This document shows positions 7,009 to 15,628 of a stretch of DNA of 36,206 bases, piece by piece (the first letter of the stretch is position 1; each line of letters starts with the position of its first letter). The position numbers and the translations under genes are program-made. The DNA is from Cohaesibacter marisflavi (GTDB lineage: Bacteria > Pseudomonadota > Alphaproteobacteria > Rhizobiales > Cohaesibacteraceae). Where the stretch lies: the NCBI RefSeq assembly GCF_900115225.1, contig NZ_FOVR01000022.1, forward strand, positions 1 to 36,206, written 5' to 3'. The notes beneath the pieces were generated by a model. That model was given only the letters and a program-made list of their open reading frames with translations. It was not told where the DNA came from and did no database searches.

Positions 7009-10000
7009 CTGGGCAGGCTCCCGTCTTCATCGACCGTGACGATGGTAACACCCCCTCCAGCCTCTTGGTAATGCGCTTTCGAAAGTTCCTCGATTTGTTC
7101 GAGCATCCTCCTCAGGAAACCGAAGTCTTCTTTCAACGAGTCCGGATCGATTCCGTCCACTGCGTTCCGAATGAACTGGCGGCTCCCTGCCAAGATCAGT
7201 TTATGTTTTGCCCGACTAAGTAGTACATTCAACCGTTGAGGGTTTTTCATAAATCCCAACGCGCGTGAACCAACGAGTACATTGTTGCGAACAAGACTTG
7301 CCGCAATCACGTCCGCCTCGCTCCCTTGGAAACTGTCACTTGTGAAGACGAACTTGCCGTCGTCTCGTGGACTTGCAAAGCCAAAAAGCGTCCTATTGGC
7401 AACGTCTATTTGAGGCTTCAGCAGACGCCTCAAGTAACTCACTTGCCCAGAATACGGAGACAGAACAGCTAAGGTTGGACGTTTTTTTCCGGCTTTCAAG
7501 ATAGGTCTAAGCTCTTTAAGGGCCGCCAGCAACGCTACTGCCTCAGATTCATTGCGATAGGACCGTTGCACCGAGTGTTCGAACGCACGTCTTTTGAGGA
7601 CGCTCAAAGAGGGCATATCGAGAACTACGATAGGCGAATTGGGGAAACCATTTATCGCTTCCACAACGCTTTCGCGCTGCTCCACACGTGCGGATGAAAC
7701 AAGCGTTCCATTATAGAATGTGTTTGATACCAGATCGCTTATTACCGGATGCATGCGGCTTTGTTCGCGTAGCATATTTGCAATCGAGCTCGGACGGTTT
7801 GTATCGTTGGTTCTTTCGGCTTCCCGATCAGCAATCGACTTGAACGGCTCTTCAAATCTGCTAGATATGGCCAAGACGTCTGCCAATAGTAGATGATCCG
7901 CGTTGAGCGCATCAAGAGCCACGTCAATCTCATCGGGCAAATCGGAGATGGTCGACAGCTTTTCCTTTGCTCCCTTCAGCAGTTCTTCGGAGCGTTCAGG
8001 GGTATAAAATTTCTGCCTCTCTTCTGCATCGAAGGGTGAGAGCTGGTTGTGGTCGCCAATCATTACGCGGCGGTTGCCCAATAGAAGTGCGCCAATCATT
8101 TCCGCGCCGTTCGCACGCGCTGCCTCCTCAATGAAGACCCAGTCGAATTGCTCTCCATCTGCGATCATCTCCTCTAGAACTGAAGATGAAGTCGTTGCCA
8201 AAGTGACATCGGACGATCGAAGCACTAGATTGTCGGTGTCCCGTAAGGATCGCTCTGCCATCGCTTGTTCCGATTGATCGACAGGACTTAGGGACTGATT
8301 GATCCGGGAAAGCTGGTCTTGCATCACTGCAGCGTTCTTGGCATTGGGCTTTGCGATTGACCGCAGCAGCCCAACCGTGTCTCGCCTCAAAGTGCTTTCT
8401 TCTTCACCTACGCGAGACCGTTCCACGCGAACAACAATCGTCGATTCCTCAGGTAGGAACTTTCTAAGCTCTTCCTCCATGTGAATGAGCGTTTCGTGGT
8501 TCTGTGCGGATACCAACACTCTTGCATCGGGTGTTTGTCCCAAGATGCTTTTGATGAGATGTGAAATGAGAAAGGTTTTTCCGACGCCCGGAGGACCAAC
8601 AACCACATTTATTGACCTGCCGGCGACAATCGATGTCCAAGCCTCAACCTTCGAGGGATCCATCTCTGCATCAGCTGGCGGAGCGCCTGGCGCGGCTATA
8701 GCGCGTAGAGCTTCGTCCATTGCGACTTGCGTTGGATCATCTAATGCTCTGAGAAGTTCCAGATTCGATCTCGCGGCAACAATGTTCTGCAATCGACGCC
8801 TGATTGCGCGATCTGCCCCTTTATCCTTGCGGGGTCGAAGATAAAGAAATTGCCCGGCAGGAACCGTGATGTTCGTTGTGAAAGCGAACGCCACTTTGCC
8901 ATTGATAAAGTCCCTACCCTCGTAGCTAAGTTCCGGCAAACGCTCTCCGCCCGTTGCTAGGTTCGAAGATTTGGAAACCGTCCAGTTTGCCTTTCCATCG
9001 TCATAACGAAGTTCGCGGCGCAATGCCTCGGCCGCAGGGCGCAGTTTCATAGTTTCCCGTTGCTGATCTCTGGGGGCATCATCGCGCGATAAGAGCCACA
9101 CCACATCCTGCTCAGTATTCGGCAAAGAGAGAACTTCAACAGGGTAAAGTCGGAACTGTTCTCGCAATAGCGTGAACGCTTCCAAAAGAATGAGCGCAAA
9201 CCACATCGGTTCATCATTCACAGGGCCCGACGTGCAAACGTTTGCAGAAAAATCGCGCCATCGTTTTACACCTGGTCCGAGATTTTGGACGCGCTGTTCC
9301 GCACTTGCGCGATTCCTCGAAAGGTGAATGCGGTTGATGATATCTTTGGCCCCCAGCATCCAATCGTTGGCGTGCCTTTTATGAGCATTCTTTATCATTC
9401 CGACCGTATCGCTGACAATTTTCACATTATAGACCGCAAGGTCGGTGAGAATTCGAACGTTATCCTGATCTTCTGGAACCAGCCGAACACCGGCCGATAG
9501 TAGATCTTCCGTGACAAATTGCGCAATCGCGACAGAATCAGTTGCCGGAATGGTGCCAGACGAAAGCGATGGCAAATCGCTCTGCAGAGCGCCCCGCGAA
9601 GGATAAAGGATGAGTTCCCCATCTGAACTAGACCCAACCCGACCAAGTTCCGTTATGATCTGCTGCAACTCCTCCAGCACGACGCTACCGTCGAAAAGCT
9701 GAAATTGCGGCGGATTTGCCAAGCGATCGATCATCCGTCGTTCGATGGTGAGCAACGACGGGGAATTCTTGCCGTCAAGATCGAGAATGGATGCAATTAC
9801 ACGAGCAAGATCGATCCAGTCCTGCCTAAAGGAAACCGCCCCCGAGGTGCGCAAAAGATGTCCTGACTCTCCAATGCTGCCATCAGCAATATGGACACAT
9901 GCCTCGATGCCTCCCAGACGGTAGTCAACACTGTCATCTGATTGAGAGAAGATCGTATATTGGCTTACCGCACCATGGACAATGCCAGCACTATGGCAGA

Positions 10001-10433
10001 GTGCTAAGGCTTCGGCAATTCGCTTGATATTACTCCAGAACGCGACTCTACTGCCACTGGTCAAGAATCGGCCTTGCTTCGCCCTCCTCCGCGCAGTACC
10101 CGCAACCGGACTGCCTGGATCGACCATGACGATGGCGATTTCCTCGGCGTCCTCAGCAATCTCCAATACCTCTACCAGAACCTCACGAGCCTGTCTTGAT
10201 GAGAGAACTCGTCGAATTCGCCTCAAACCTCGAGCGATAATGGCTTTTAAATCGTCGTCGAGTGTTGTGCCACTCTTTCTAAATAAACGGACCAAATACG
10301 GCTCACCGTCGTCATAACCCGTAGCCAATCGAAGATGCGAATCCCACAGGCCTTCGATGCGGGCAAGCGAGTCTTCCGCAAAATCAAAACGTGCCTCCAA
10401 AGATGCTCTGTTGCTCTGTTTGTACTTTGCCAT
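7005..10433 (-). CDS. mkoA: Mokosh MkoA-like kinase-domain/SF1 helicase fusion
   Basis: 1142 residues. Residues 1 to about 270 resemble a Ser/Thr kinase fold: the ALALCHSAGIVHGAVSQYTI stretch aligns with the helix before, and the loop of, an HRDxKxxN motif. However, the loop reads H153-G-A, with Ala for the catalytic Asp and Thr for the Asn, and the DFG site reads LGG, so it should be a pseudokinase. Residues about 600-1100 are an SF1 helicase of the COG1112/UPF1 type: Walker A GPPGVGKT (K619), Walker B WVFIEEAA (E769-E770), GDHNQLSPFD, EQSRMHPVISDLV, DSFQGSEADVI and RLNVLLSRAKHKLILAGS. This kinase-like plus COG1112 helicase architecture followed by a PLD gene is that of type I Mokosh, which protects against phage. 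MkoA probably binds phage nucleic acid or an intermediate and triggers MkoB (inferred). Confidence 0.8.
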   Translation of the reverse strand: MAKYKQSNRASLEARFDFAEDSLARIEGLWDSHLRLATGYDDGEPYLVRLFRKSGTTLDDDLKAIIARGLRRIRRVLSSRQAREVLVEVLEIAEDAEEIAIVMVDPGSPVAGTARRRAKQGRFLTSGSRVAFWSNIKRIAEALALCHSAGIVHGAVSQYTIFSQSDDSVDYRLGGIEACVHIADGSIGESGHLLRTSGAVSFRQDWIDLARVIASILDLDGKNSPSLLTIERRMIDRLANPPQFQLFDGSVVLEELQQIITELGRVGSSSDGELILYPSRGALQSDLPSLSSGTIPATDSVAIAQFVTEDLLSAGVRLVPEDQDNVRILTDLAVYNVKIVSDTVGMIKNAHKRHANDWMLGAKDIINRIHLSRNRASAEQRVQNLGPGVKRWRDFSANVCTSGPVNDEPMWFALILLEAFTLLREQFRLYPVEVLSLPNTEQDVVWLLSRDDAPRDQQRETMKLRPAAEALRRELRYDDGKANWTVSKSSNLATGGERLPELSYEGRDFINGKVAFAFTTNITVPAGQFLYLRPRKDKGADRAIRRRLQNIVAARSNLELLRALDDPTQVAMDEALRAIAAPGAPPADAEMDPSKVEAWTSIVAGRSINVVVGPPGVGKTFLISHLIKSILGQTPDARVLVSAQNHETLIHMEEELRKFLPEESTIVVRVERSRVGEEESTLRRDTVGLLRSIAKPNAKNAAVMQDQLSRINQSLSPVDQSEQAMAERSLRDTDNLVLRSSDVTLATTSSSVLEEMIADGEQFDWVFIEEAARANGAEMIGALLLGNRRVMIGDHNQLSPFDAEERQKFYTPERSEELLKGAKEKLSTISDLPDEIDVALDALNADHLLLADVLAISSRFEEPFKSIADREAERTNDTNRPSSIANMLREQSRMHPVISDLVSNTFYNGTLVSSARVEQRESVVEAINGFPNSPIVVLDMPSLSVLKRRAFEHSVQRSYRNESEAVALLAALKELRPILKAGKKRPTLAVLSPYSGQVSYLRRLLKPQIDVANRTLFGFASPRDDGKFVFTSDSFQGSEADVIAASLVRNNVLVGSRALGFMKNPQRLNVLLSRAKHKLILAGSRQFIRNAVDGIDPDSLKEDFGFLRRMLEQIEELSKAHYQEAGGGVTIVTVDEDGSLPR

Positions 10434-10452
10434 CTGCTGTCCAATCTAAATT

Positions 10453-10488
10453 TATACAAATTATAATTGGATTCGCGTTTTAGTTGTA
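10453..10488 (-). promoter_or_regulatory. Possible mkoA promoter
   Basis: On the minus strand a perfect TATAAT (10465 down to 10460) lies 27 nt before the mkoA start. The hexamer 17 nt upstream is TACAAC (10488 to 10483), a poor -35 match. The surrounding 80 bp are markedly AT-rich. The ribosome site just before ATG is weak (GGACAG), which would keep expression low. Confidence 0.35.
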
Positions 10489-10731
10489 TATTTTTCGGAA
10501 TTTGCCGGAATTTTCTGTACGTAGACAAGCAAATCATTTTTAACTTCCAAAAACAAAACCCTGAGTTTGACTTAAATCTAAGACAATCTTTGGTTATCTT
10601 CATGTGTTGTTGAAAGCAAGTTTTCTGATGAGTAGGAGGAGTCGATAATTGGAAGCGTTCGACATCATTGCAGGATCTGCATCAATAGTGTCCCTGGCCA
10701 TCTCCGTCATTGCGCTAGTCAATGTTCATCA

Positions 10732-11040
<309 letters not shown>

Positions 11041-11412
11041 TCATAGACAAATCGTCTATTAAGGATGCGTTTTACGATTTAAGAGACACTGTATCGTGCC
11101 AGCAGGGAAGTGTCTACTATGTTATAAATTTTAAGACTCCACACATGCGAATATTGGACTTCAGTCTCAACTATGGGTGGCCAAAATTCTTAGCTGAGAC
11201 AAAAGCATCGGGCATGGATCGCAAAACTCTTGATTTTTGGAGGAAAAATGCGATATATGCCTCATAGCTTATGAGGTGAGAACGCCCTCCTCATGCACCA
11301 ATTAGTTATTTAGTTGGTAAAGTAGTCGAAAGACGAAGAGATACAGGAGTGTAGATGGCTGCGGCTGCTACCTGAAAACTGGGATCCTGTCATAAGCAAT
11401 AAATTCTAGCAG

Positions 11413-11441
11413 AAAACCTCATCCTTGCGATGGGGTTTTTT
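11413..11441 (+). terminator. Rho-independent terminator
   Basis: The stem AACCTCATC pairs with GATGGGGTT (one G-U pair) around a 5-nt loop and is followed by a T-run. The 5' side begins with AAAA, so it could also act on the minus strand. It lies 150 bp after the end of the interrupted small-protein gene and probably terminates that transcript. Confidence 0.7.
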
Positions 11442-11666
11442 GTTATTTTGCAACAAATAGCGTTTTCCTTTCTCGCCTTTGGTCAATTTTTCTCGGCTCT
11501 GTTGCAAAAACTCTGAGGAGCAGTCGAGAAGCTCAGTCTTCCTGCCACTTAGGCCAGTGAACTCGATGTTCTTTTCTCGAGCACAGCGATAGCCTCTGCT
11601 ATAGCTCTGAATTGCCCCTAGAATTGTAGACACCTTGTCCCCTAAAAATGAGGCAAGGAGACTACG

Positions 11667-11819
11667 ATGGCCCATCCTCAATTCACTGCGAAAACGCTGC
11701 ACTGCATCGAATGTCCCCTTCGTCCGCTGACCTGTCATCTGGTCGCTCAAAATGCAGCAGGTTGCTCGAATGTCGGCAATGTGGAAGTCTCTTTAGGGAT
11801 CATAACGACAACTGAATGA
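11667..11819 (+). CDS. Possible small cysteine-rich protein
   Basis: A 50-residue frame with a very good ribosome site (AAGGAG, 7 nt before the ATG). It contains the cysteine cluster CIECPLRPLTC near residues 13-23, which faintly recalls the N-terminal Fe-S cysteine region of FNR-type regulators, but no CRP domain follows. It may be a fragment or a fortuitous frame. Called mainly on the strength of the start site. Confidence 0.25.
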   Translation: MAHPQFTAKTLHCIECPLRPLTCHLVAQNAAGCSNVGNVEVSLGIITTTE

Positions 11820-12087
11820 CCGGATTGGGCCGTGAGTTCCTGGCTCCTCTTTCACTCATGAGAAAAGACCCACCATTTTCAATGTCGAGTTTGGGCTTGA
11901 ACCGGACTGGTGCAGTGCATCATCACCGGAAATAACTCATCTGGCGCCGTGATTGGTATTCGCGGCCCAGAACGGGCATTGACCAATCTTTGAATGCTGC
12001 ATTGTAGTTTCCTTGAAGCGGACATTCGCCACGCTCCCAATCGTATTGTCAAATTTGCACATCTAATACGGAACTAGAGCAACACAT

Positions 12088-12987
12088 CTAAACGGTGGAC
12101 CGGCAAATTTCGATAAAGCTGCGCAGAGGCTGCGGCGCGGACCGATTGGGATAGTAAAGACGTGGTCCATCCATCTCGGGCCACCAATCTGGAAGAACCG
12201 GCACCAGCCTGCCGTTGGCAAAATCCTCATCCAGCCAGTTACGGAATGTCTGAATGATACCCATACCCGCTCTCGTGTAACGCAGCCCCGTGTCAATTGC
12301 ATTCACACTCAGGATGAGGGCATTGTTTGGCTTTACCTCGATGAACTGCCCCTCTCGGCACAGCGTCCAAGGCAACAGCGGGCCGTCCTTCAGGCGGTAC
12401 CGGATCGCCCTGTGTGCCGTTAGATCCTCCGGTTCAAGAGGCATGCCATGTTCCTGAAAATAGGTGGGGGCTACAGCCAATGCCATCTGCTGTGTGCGAG
12501 GACCGATCGGGATAGAAATCATGTCTTGTTCCAGCACGCTGCCATAGCGGATACCTGCATCACAACCAGCGGCTACGACATCCACCAGATCGTTTTCGAC
12601 CATGATCTCCACCTCCACCTCTGGATGTTGGAGGCGATATTCGGCAAGCAGTGGAGGCAGGATATCTGGCATTACTGCACCGGGTACATTCAGTTTCAGA
12701 CGCCCTCTCACCCGCCCGCCAAGATTGACCACCTCAAGACAAGCGGCATCCACGGCAGACAAGAGCGGTGTAACCCGCTCCACAAGCAATTTTCCTTCAT
12801 CGGTGAGATGCAGGCTTCTGGTCGTGCGACGCAAAACCGGCACACCAAGCTGCGCCTCAATTCGCGAGATTGTCGCACTGACCTTAGATGGTGCAACACC
12901 AAGTCGGCGGGCGGCCGCACGAAAGCCCCCGTCACGAAGCACGGCAAGCAGGACGGTTAGATCATCAAAGGAAACTTTGCTCTCCAT
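12088..12987 (-). CDS. LysR-family transcriptional regulator
   Basis: 299 residues from ATG 12987; a TTG three codons upstream is less likely. Residues 5-62 are the LysR winged HTH (FDDLTVLLAVLRDGGFRAAA, KVSATISRIEAQLGVPVLRR, TTRSLHLTDEG). Residues 90-295 form the periplasmic-binding-like effector domain (RGRLKLNVPGAVMPDILPPL, GCDAGIRYG, GMGIIQTF). The DW and LLAEYRLQHPEVEVEI segments fit the subgroup regulating oxidoreductases and efflux. The gene is divergent from the NmrA/QorB-like gene with a 119-bp shared promoter region, so it probably regulates that gene and itself in response to an unknown, perhaps electrophilic, ligand. Confidence 0.92.
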   Translation of the reverse strand: MESKVSFDDLTVLLAVLRDGGFRAAARRLGVAPSKVSATISRIEAQLGVPVLRRTTRSLHLTDEGKLLVERVTPLLSAVDAACLEVVNLGGRVRGRLKLNVPGAVMPDILPPLLAEYRLQHPEVEVEIMVENDLVDVVAAGCDAGIRYGSVLEQDMISIPIGPRTQQMALAVAPTYFQEHGMPLEPEDLTAHRAIRYRLKDGPLLPWTLCREGQFIEVKPNNALILSVNAIDTGLRYTRAGMGIIQTFRNWLDEDFANGRLVPVLPDWWPEMDGPRLYYPNRSAPQPLRSFIEICRSTV

Positions 12988-12998
12988 ACAGAACAACC

Positions 12999-13053
12999 TG
13001 TTCGAATTTGGCTCTCTTATCTTACTATTTGAAAACAGTCATTGTGTCGAACA
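12999..13053. promoter_or_regulatory. Candidate LysR operator in the divergent promoter
   Basis: TGTTCGA (12999-13005) and its inverse TCGAACA (13047-13053) lie 41 bp apart between the LysR gene and the oxidoreductase gene. Matching half-sites about four helical turns apart suit a LysR tetramer that bends DNA. Binding is inferred from position and symmetry only. Confidence 0.35.
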
Positions 13054-13106
13054 ATTAAAATGAATTGGGCGTCAGTGCCACCAAACTTACGATTGGAGAT
13101 TGAACA

Positions 13107-13970
13107 ATGCTTGTTGTTACCGGGGCCTCGGGAAAACTTGGCGGACTTGTCTTGGAGGCGCTGTTGCGCCTCGTGCCAGCAGAGCAGATTGGTGTAAGTG
13201 TTCGAGAACCAGAAAAGCTCTCTCACCTTGCCGCTCGCGGTGTCCGTGTCAGAAAGGGCGATTACAATGATGCTGACAGTTTGCGCTCTGCTTGGGACGG
13301 TGCAGCGCGACTGCTGCTTGTGTCTTCAAATGCAGCTGCATCCGGAGGCAATGCACTGGCCCAACATGAAACAGCCATAGCTGTGGCAAAGGAGTTGGGC
13401 GTGAAGCGATTGCTCTATACCAGCCAGGTCTCAAGCAACTCACAATCACACTTCCCTCCGGGCAGAGATCACGCTGCGACCGAGGCAATGCTGGCGCAAT
13501 CCGGCCTTGCATGGACGGCGTTGCGTCACGGGTTTTATGCTGATAGCGCCATCAGTATGCATGCAAGAGGGCTTGAGAGCCGCTGTCTGACCGGCCCCGA
13601 GGACGGCAAGGTTGCCTGGACGACCCACCAAGACCTAGCCGAGGTGGATGCCCTGTTCCTGAGCGGTCACGAAACGCGCGAAGGCCCAACATCTCCTTTG
13701 GTCGGCAGTGAAGCACTCGATATGGGGGATCTTGCAAGACTGGCAGGAGAAATCGTCGGCCAATCCATAGAGCGCTGCATCATTAGCGAAGACACTATGG
13801 TCAAGACTGCGCGGGATCATGGGATTCCGGAAAGCGTCATTAGAGTTATGACGGGCTATTATCGCGCTGCCCGGGAGGGAGAATTCGCGATGATTGATCC
13901 AACCTTGAAAAGACTATTGGGGCGAGAGCCCGAGCGCATCAAAGATCTTCTTGCCCGAAAATTCGGATAG
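13107..13970 (+). CDS. NmrA/QorB-like NAD(P)-binding oxidoreductase
   Basis: 287 residues, with TGGAGA 5-10 nt before the ATG. The N-terminus MLVVTGASGKLGGLVLEALL carries the GxxGxxG dinucleotide-binding motif of atypical short-chain dehydrogenases. VRKGDYNDADSL, then LLLVSSNA, RLLYTSQVSS and WTALRHGFYADS are the hallmarks of the NmrA/QorB (YtfG) group, which act as NAD(P)H:quinone reductases or redox sensors. No classical YxxxK is expected in this subgroup. Regulated, most likely, by the divergent LysR protein. Its 3' end is convergent with and overlaps a truncated minus-strand gene. Exact substrate unknown. Confidence 0.88.
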   Translation: MLVVTGASGKLGGLVLEALLRLVPAEQIGVSVREPEKLSHLAARGVRVRKGDYNDADSLRSAWDGAARLLLVSSNAAASGGNALAQHETAIAVAKELGVKRLLYTSQVSSNSQSHFPPGRDHAATEAMLAQSGLAWTALRHGFYADSAISMHARGLESRCLTGPEDGKVAWTTHQDLAEVDALFLSGHETREGPTSPLVGSEALDMGDLARLAGEIVGQSIERCIISEDTMVKTARDHGIPESVIRVMTGYYRAAREGEFAMIDPTLKRLLGREPERIKDLLARKFG

Positions 13971-14156
13971 CGATCGGTTTGGGCGGTTCGTGTCAAGCTC
14001 GAACTTGCTGGGGCAGTTCGCGAGCTGGCCCTCATAAATCTGGCCGCCTATCGCAACTTGAGTGGGTGTGATTTGAACATAATAAGGTCGGTGACGTAGC
14101 CGGCCGATATCTTCGAGAAAACGAAGGCGAAGTGCCGGCATATGTTGATTGGACAT
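13914..14156 (-). pseudogene. Small unknown gene, 3'-truncated against the oxidoreductase gene
   Basis: ATG 14156 has a good ribosome site (AGGAGAT). The protein begins MSNQHMPALRLRFLEDIG and reads as plausible coding sequence to about residue 62 (CPSKFELDTNRPNRSLSEF). The last residues, up to the stop at 13914, are antisense to the end of the oxidoreductase gene and are unlikely to be native. The gene seems to have been joined to the oxidoreductase 3' end by a rearrangement near 13971. No family recognised. Confidence 0.4.
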
Positions 14157-14165
14157 GAAGATCTC

Positions 14166-14201
14166 CTGTCGCTGGGTTGAGAAAACCCAATTCAACGACA
14201 G
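14166..14201. repeat. Hairpin upstream of the truncated small gene
   Basis: CTGTCG (14166-14171) pairs with CGACAG (14196-14201), and TGGGTT (14173-14178) with AACCCA (14184-14189). The hairpin sits at the ribosome site of the minus-strand gene starting at 14156. It may be a regulatory leader structure or a mobile-element end. Confidence 0.4.
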
Positions 14202-14379
14202 ACAGGATCATCTATAAAATCAGCAATCAGAATGAGGCACAAAAAACGCAGCGAGCACCAATGCCGCGAGAGCGGTTTCGTCCACGTCCGCGTTGCTGAA
14301 GTTCCTTGTATCAAAATGCTGCAGTTTGCGTGAATGGCAGCAATGGGAAAGCTTCGTTGAAACAAGCGCTGACTAGCAA

Positions 14380-15080
14380 ATGGCCGGTATGCGTATCAAG
14401 GGTTTGATGCCCAAGACACAGACGATGTATCTGCGGGCCATGCAGGAGTTCACACGCTTCCTGGGTCATTCACCCGACAGTGCAACACCTGAAGAATTGC
14501 GGGCTTTCCAGCTTGATATGAAGGATCACGGCGTCGGGGCTGCGACCTATAACAATCGGCTGACAGTGTTGAGCTTTTTCTTTTCGACCACTTGCCCGTG
14601 CCCCGAGATGAAGCGACACATGCGTTATCAGAGAATGGCCAAGAAAATACCCGTTGTATTGAGCGTTGAAGAAGTCGTAGCCATTCTGGAAGCGGCCCCT
14701 GGACCTGGCTTGAAGTATCGCGCGGCATTCAGCGTGGCTTATGGTGGAGGTCTACGAGCGAGCGAAGTCGCCCATCTCAAGATCAGTGATATTGACAGTG
14801 ACCGGATGCTGATCCGGATTGAGCAAGGTAAGGGCCGCAAGGATCGACAAGTTATGTTGTCTTCGAGCCTGCTTGAACTCTTGCGTGATTATTATCGGGA
14901 AGCTCGGCCGAAGGGGGGGGGCTGTTTCTCGGTCGCAACCGCATCGATCCCATCTCGACCCGGCAATTCAACCGGGCTTTTGGCGTTGCCTGCAATTTTG
15001 CGGGTATAAGCAAGAAGGCCTCACCCCATATCCCTCGTATGTTGGGACGAAGCATCAGCATCCGATTAACGGCCAGGTAG
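14380..15080 (+). pseudogene. Tyrosine recombinase (IS91-associated type), frameshifted and truncated
   Basis: The first frame (14380-14921) encodes the SAM-like N-terminal domain (KTQTMYLRAMQEFTRFLGHS) and the start of the catalytic domain (VVLSVEEVVAILEAAPGPGL, YGGGLRASEVAHLKISDIDS with the first catalytic Arg, IEQGKGRKDRQVMLSSSLLE with the catalytic Lys). At a run of nine G (14913-14921) the frame shifts. The other frame then continues the family sequence (LFLGRNRIDPISTRQFNRAF, GISKKASPHIPR) until about 15030. The remaining catalytic box (H-x-L-R-H, later Tyr) is absent. Such recombinases usually sit next to an IS91-type transposase, which is missing. The gene is dead. Confidence 0.85.
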
Positions 15081-15089
15081 AGGCTAGGC

Positions 15090-15275
15090 CTATAGGTCGC
15101 GCAGGAGGGCGAAGTGCGCACGCTCGGAGGGTATGCAGATCTCGATAGCAGCTGCCTCAATCCTCTGGCGCTCGCGGTCATCCCCATAATACGAGATTGT
15201 CCAATCCACATCCTCAGGCAGATGCTTCAAATTTCGGTGAAGCAAGCAGCGTCGATCGCGGCCAGCCCATGCCAA
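15090..15275 (-). pseudogene. Possible gene fragment, unknown
   Basis: A 61-residue minus-strand frame (CLLHRNLKHLPEDVDWTISY, RERQRIEAAAIEICIP) has coding-like composition but no clear start site and no recognised family. It lies between two degraded genes and is probably a remnant from the same insertion history. Confidence 0.2.
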
Positions 15276-15300
15276 AAAACCAAGGCCTCAGTCTGATCCT

Positions 15301-15597
15301 TTGGCGAAGGATACAGACCTCTGGACGAACAAACAGGTCTTCAATACCTGTCTTGATCTCGCAGACAAGGCAAGAGAAGCGCAGGCGGAGATCATTCGTT
15401 ACCAATCGGTTCGAGATCCGCGAGCTGGTGCCAATCTTCAGGTTCTTGATCCTGCTGCTTTCGCATCACCAGAGCCGATTGCCCATCAGACAGGGCACAT
15501 TCATATCCGTCCGGATGTGGCTCAGGCCATTTGCGCTTTGCTTGCACTCAGCCTTGAATTTCGCAAGAGCGACTTTGCCGATGATCGTGTGAAGTAG
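15301..15597 (+). pseudogene. RES-domain toxin, C-terminal remnant
   Basis: The frame is open from 15241 after an in-frame stop; the recognisable part begins near 15330. Its sequence, IIRYQSVRDPRAGANLQVLD then PAAFASPEPIAHQTGHIHIR, resembles the C-terminal half of RES-domain proteins. These are NAD+-degrading toxins of Xre/RES (MbcTA-like) toxin-antitoxin pairs. The N-terminal part with the active-site Arg is missing, no antitoxin gene is present, and no ribosome site precedes the TTG at 15301. Therefore called a truncated remnant. The assignment rests on motif memory only. Confidence 0.4.
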
Positions 15598-15628
15598 TGA
15601 CGACCTGCGCCCCATGTCTCTACCAGTT

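Larger units (their letters stand above)
11268..12087. other. Intergenic region between the broken gene and the LysR gene
   Basis: About 820 bp hold a rho-independent terminator (11413-11441) and one possible 50-residue ORF (11667-11819), listed separately. A minus-strand frame at 11406-11750 runs through the terminator and has no recognisable family, so it is not called. Nothing else could be supported, and no tRNA is seen. Confidence 0.4.

Noticed and set aside
11285-11380. tRNA-like sequence (TAGTTGGTAAAGTA resembling a D-loop)
   Set aside because: No acceptor stem, no anticodon stem and no T-loop (GTTC) at the right distance.
11406-11750. Minus-strand 114-residue frame
   Set aside because: Its 3' end lies inside a clear rho-independent terminator and the protein matches nothing known to me.
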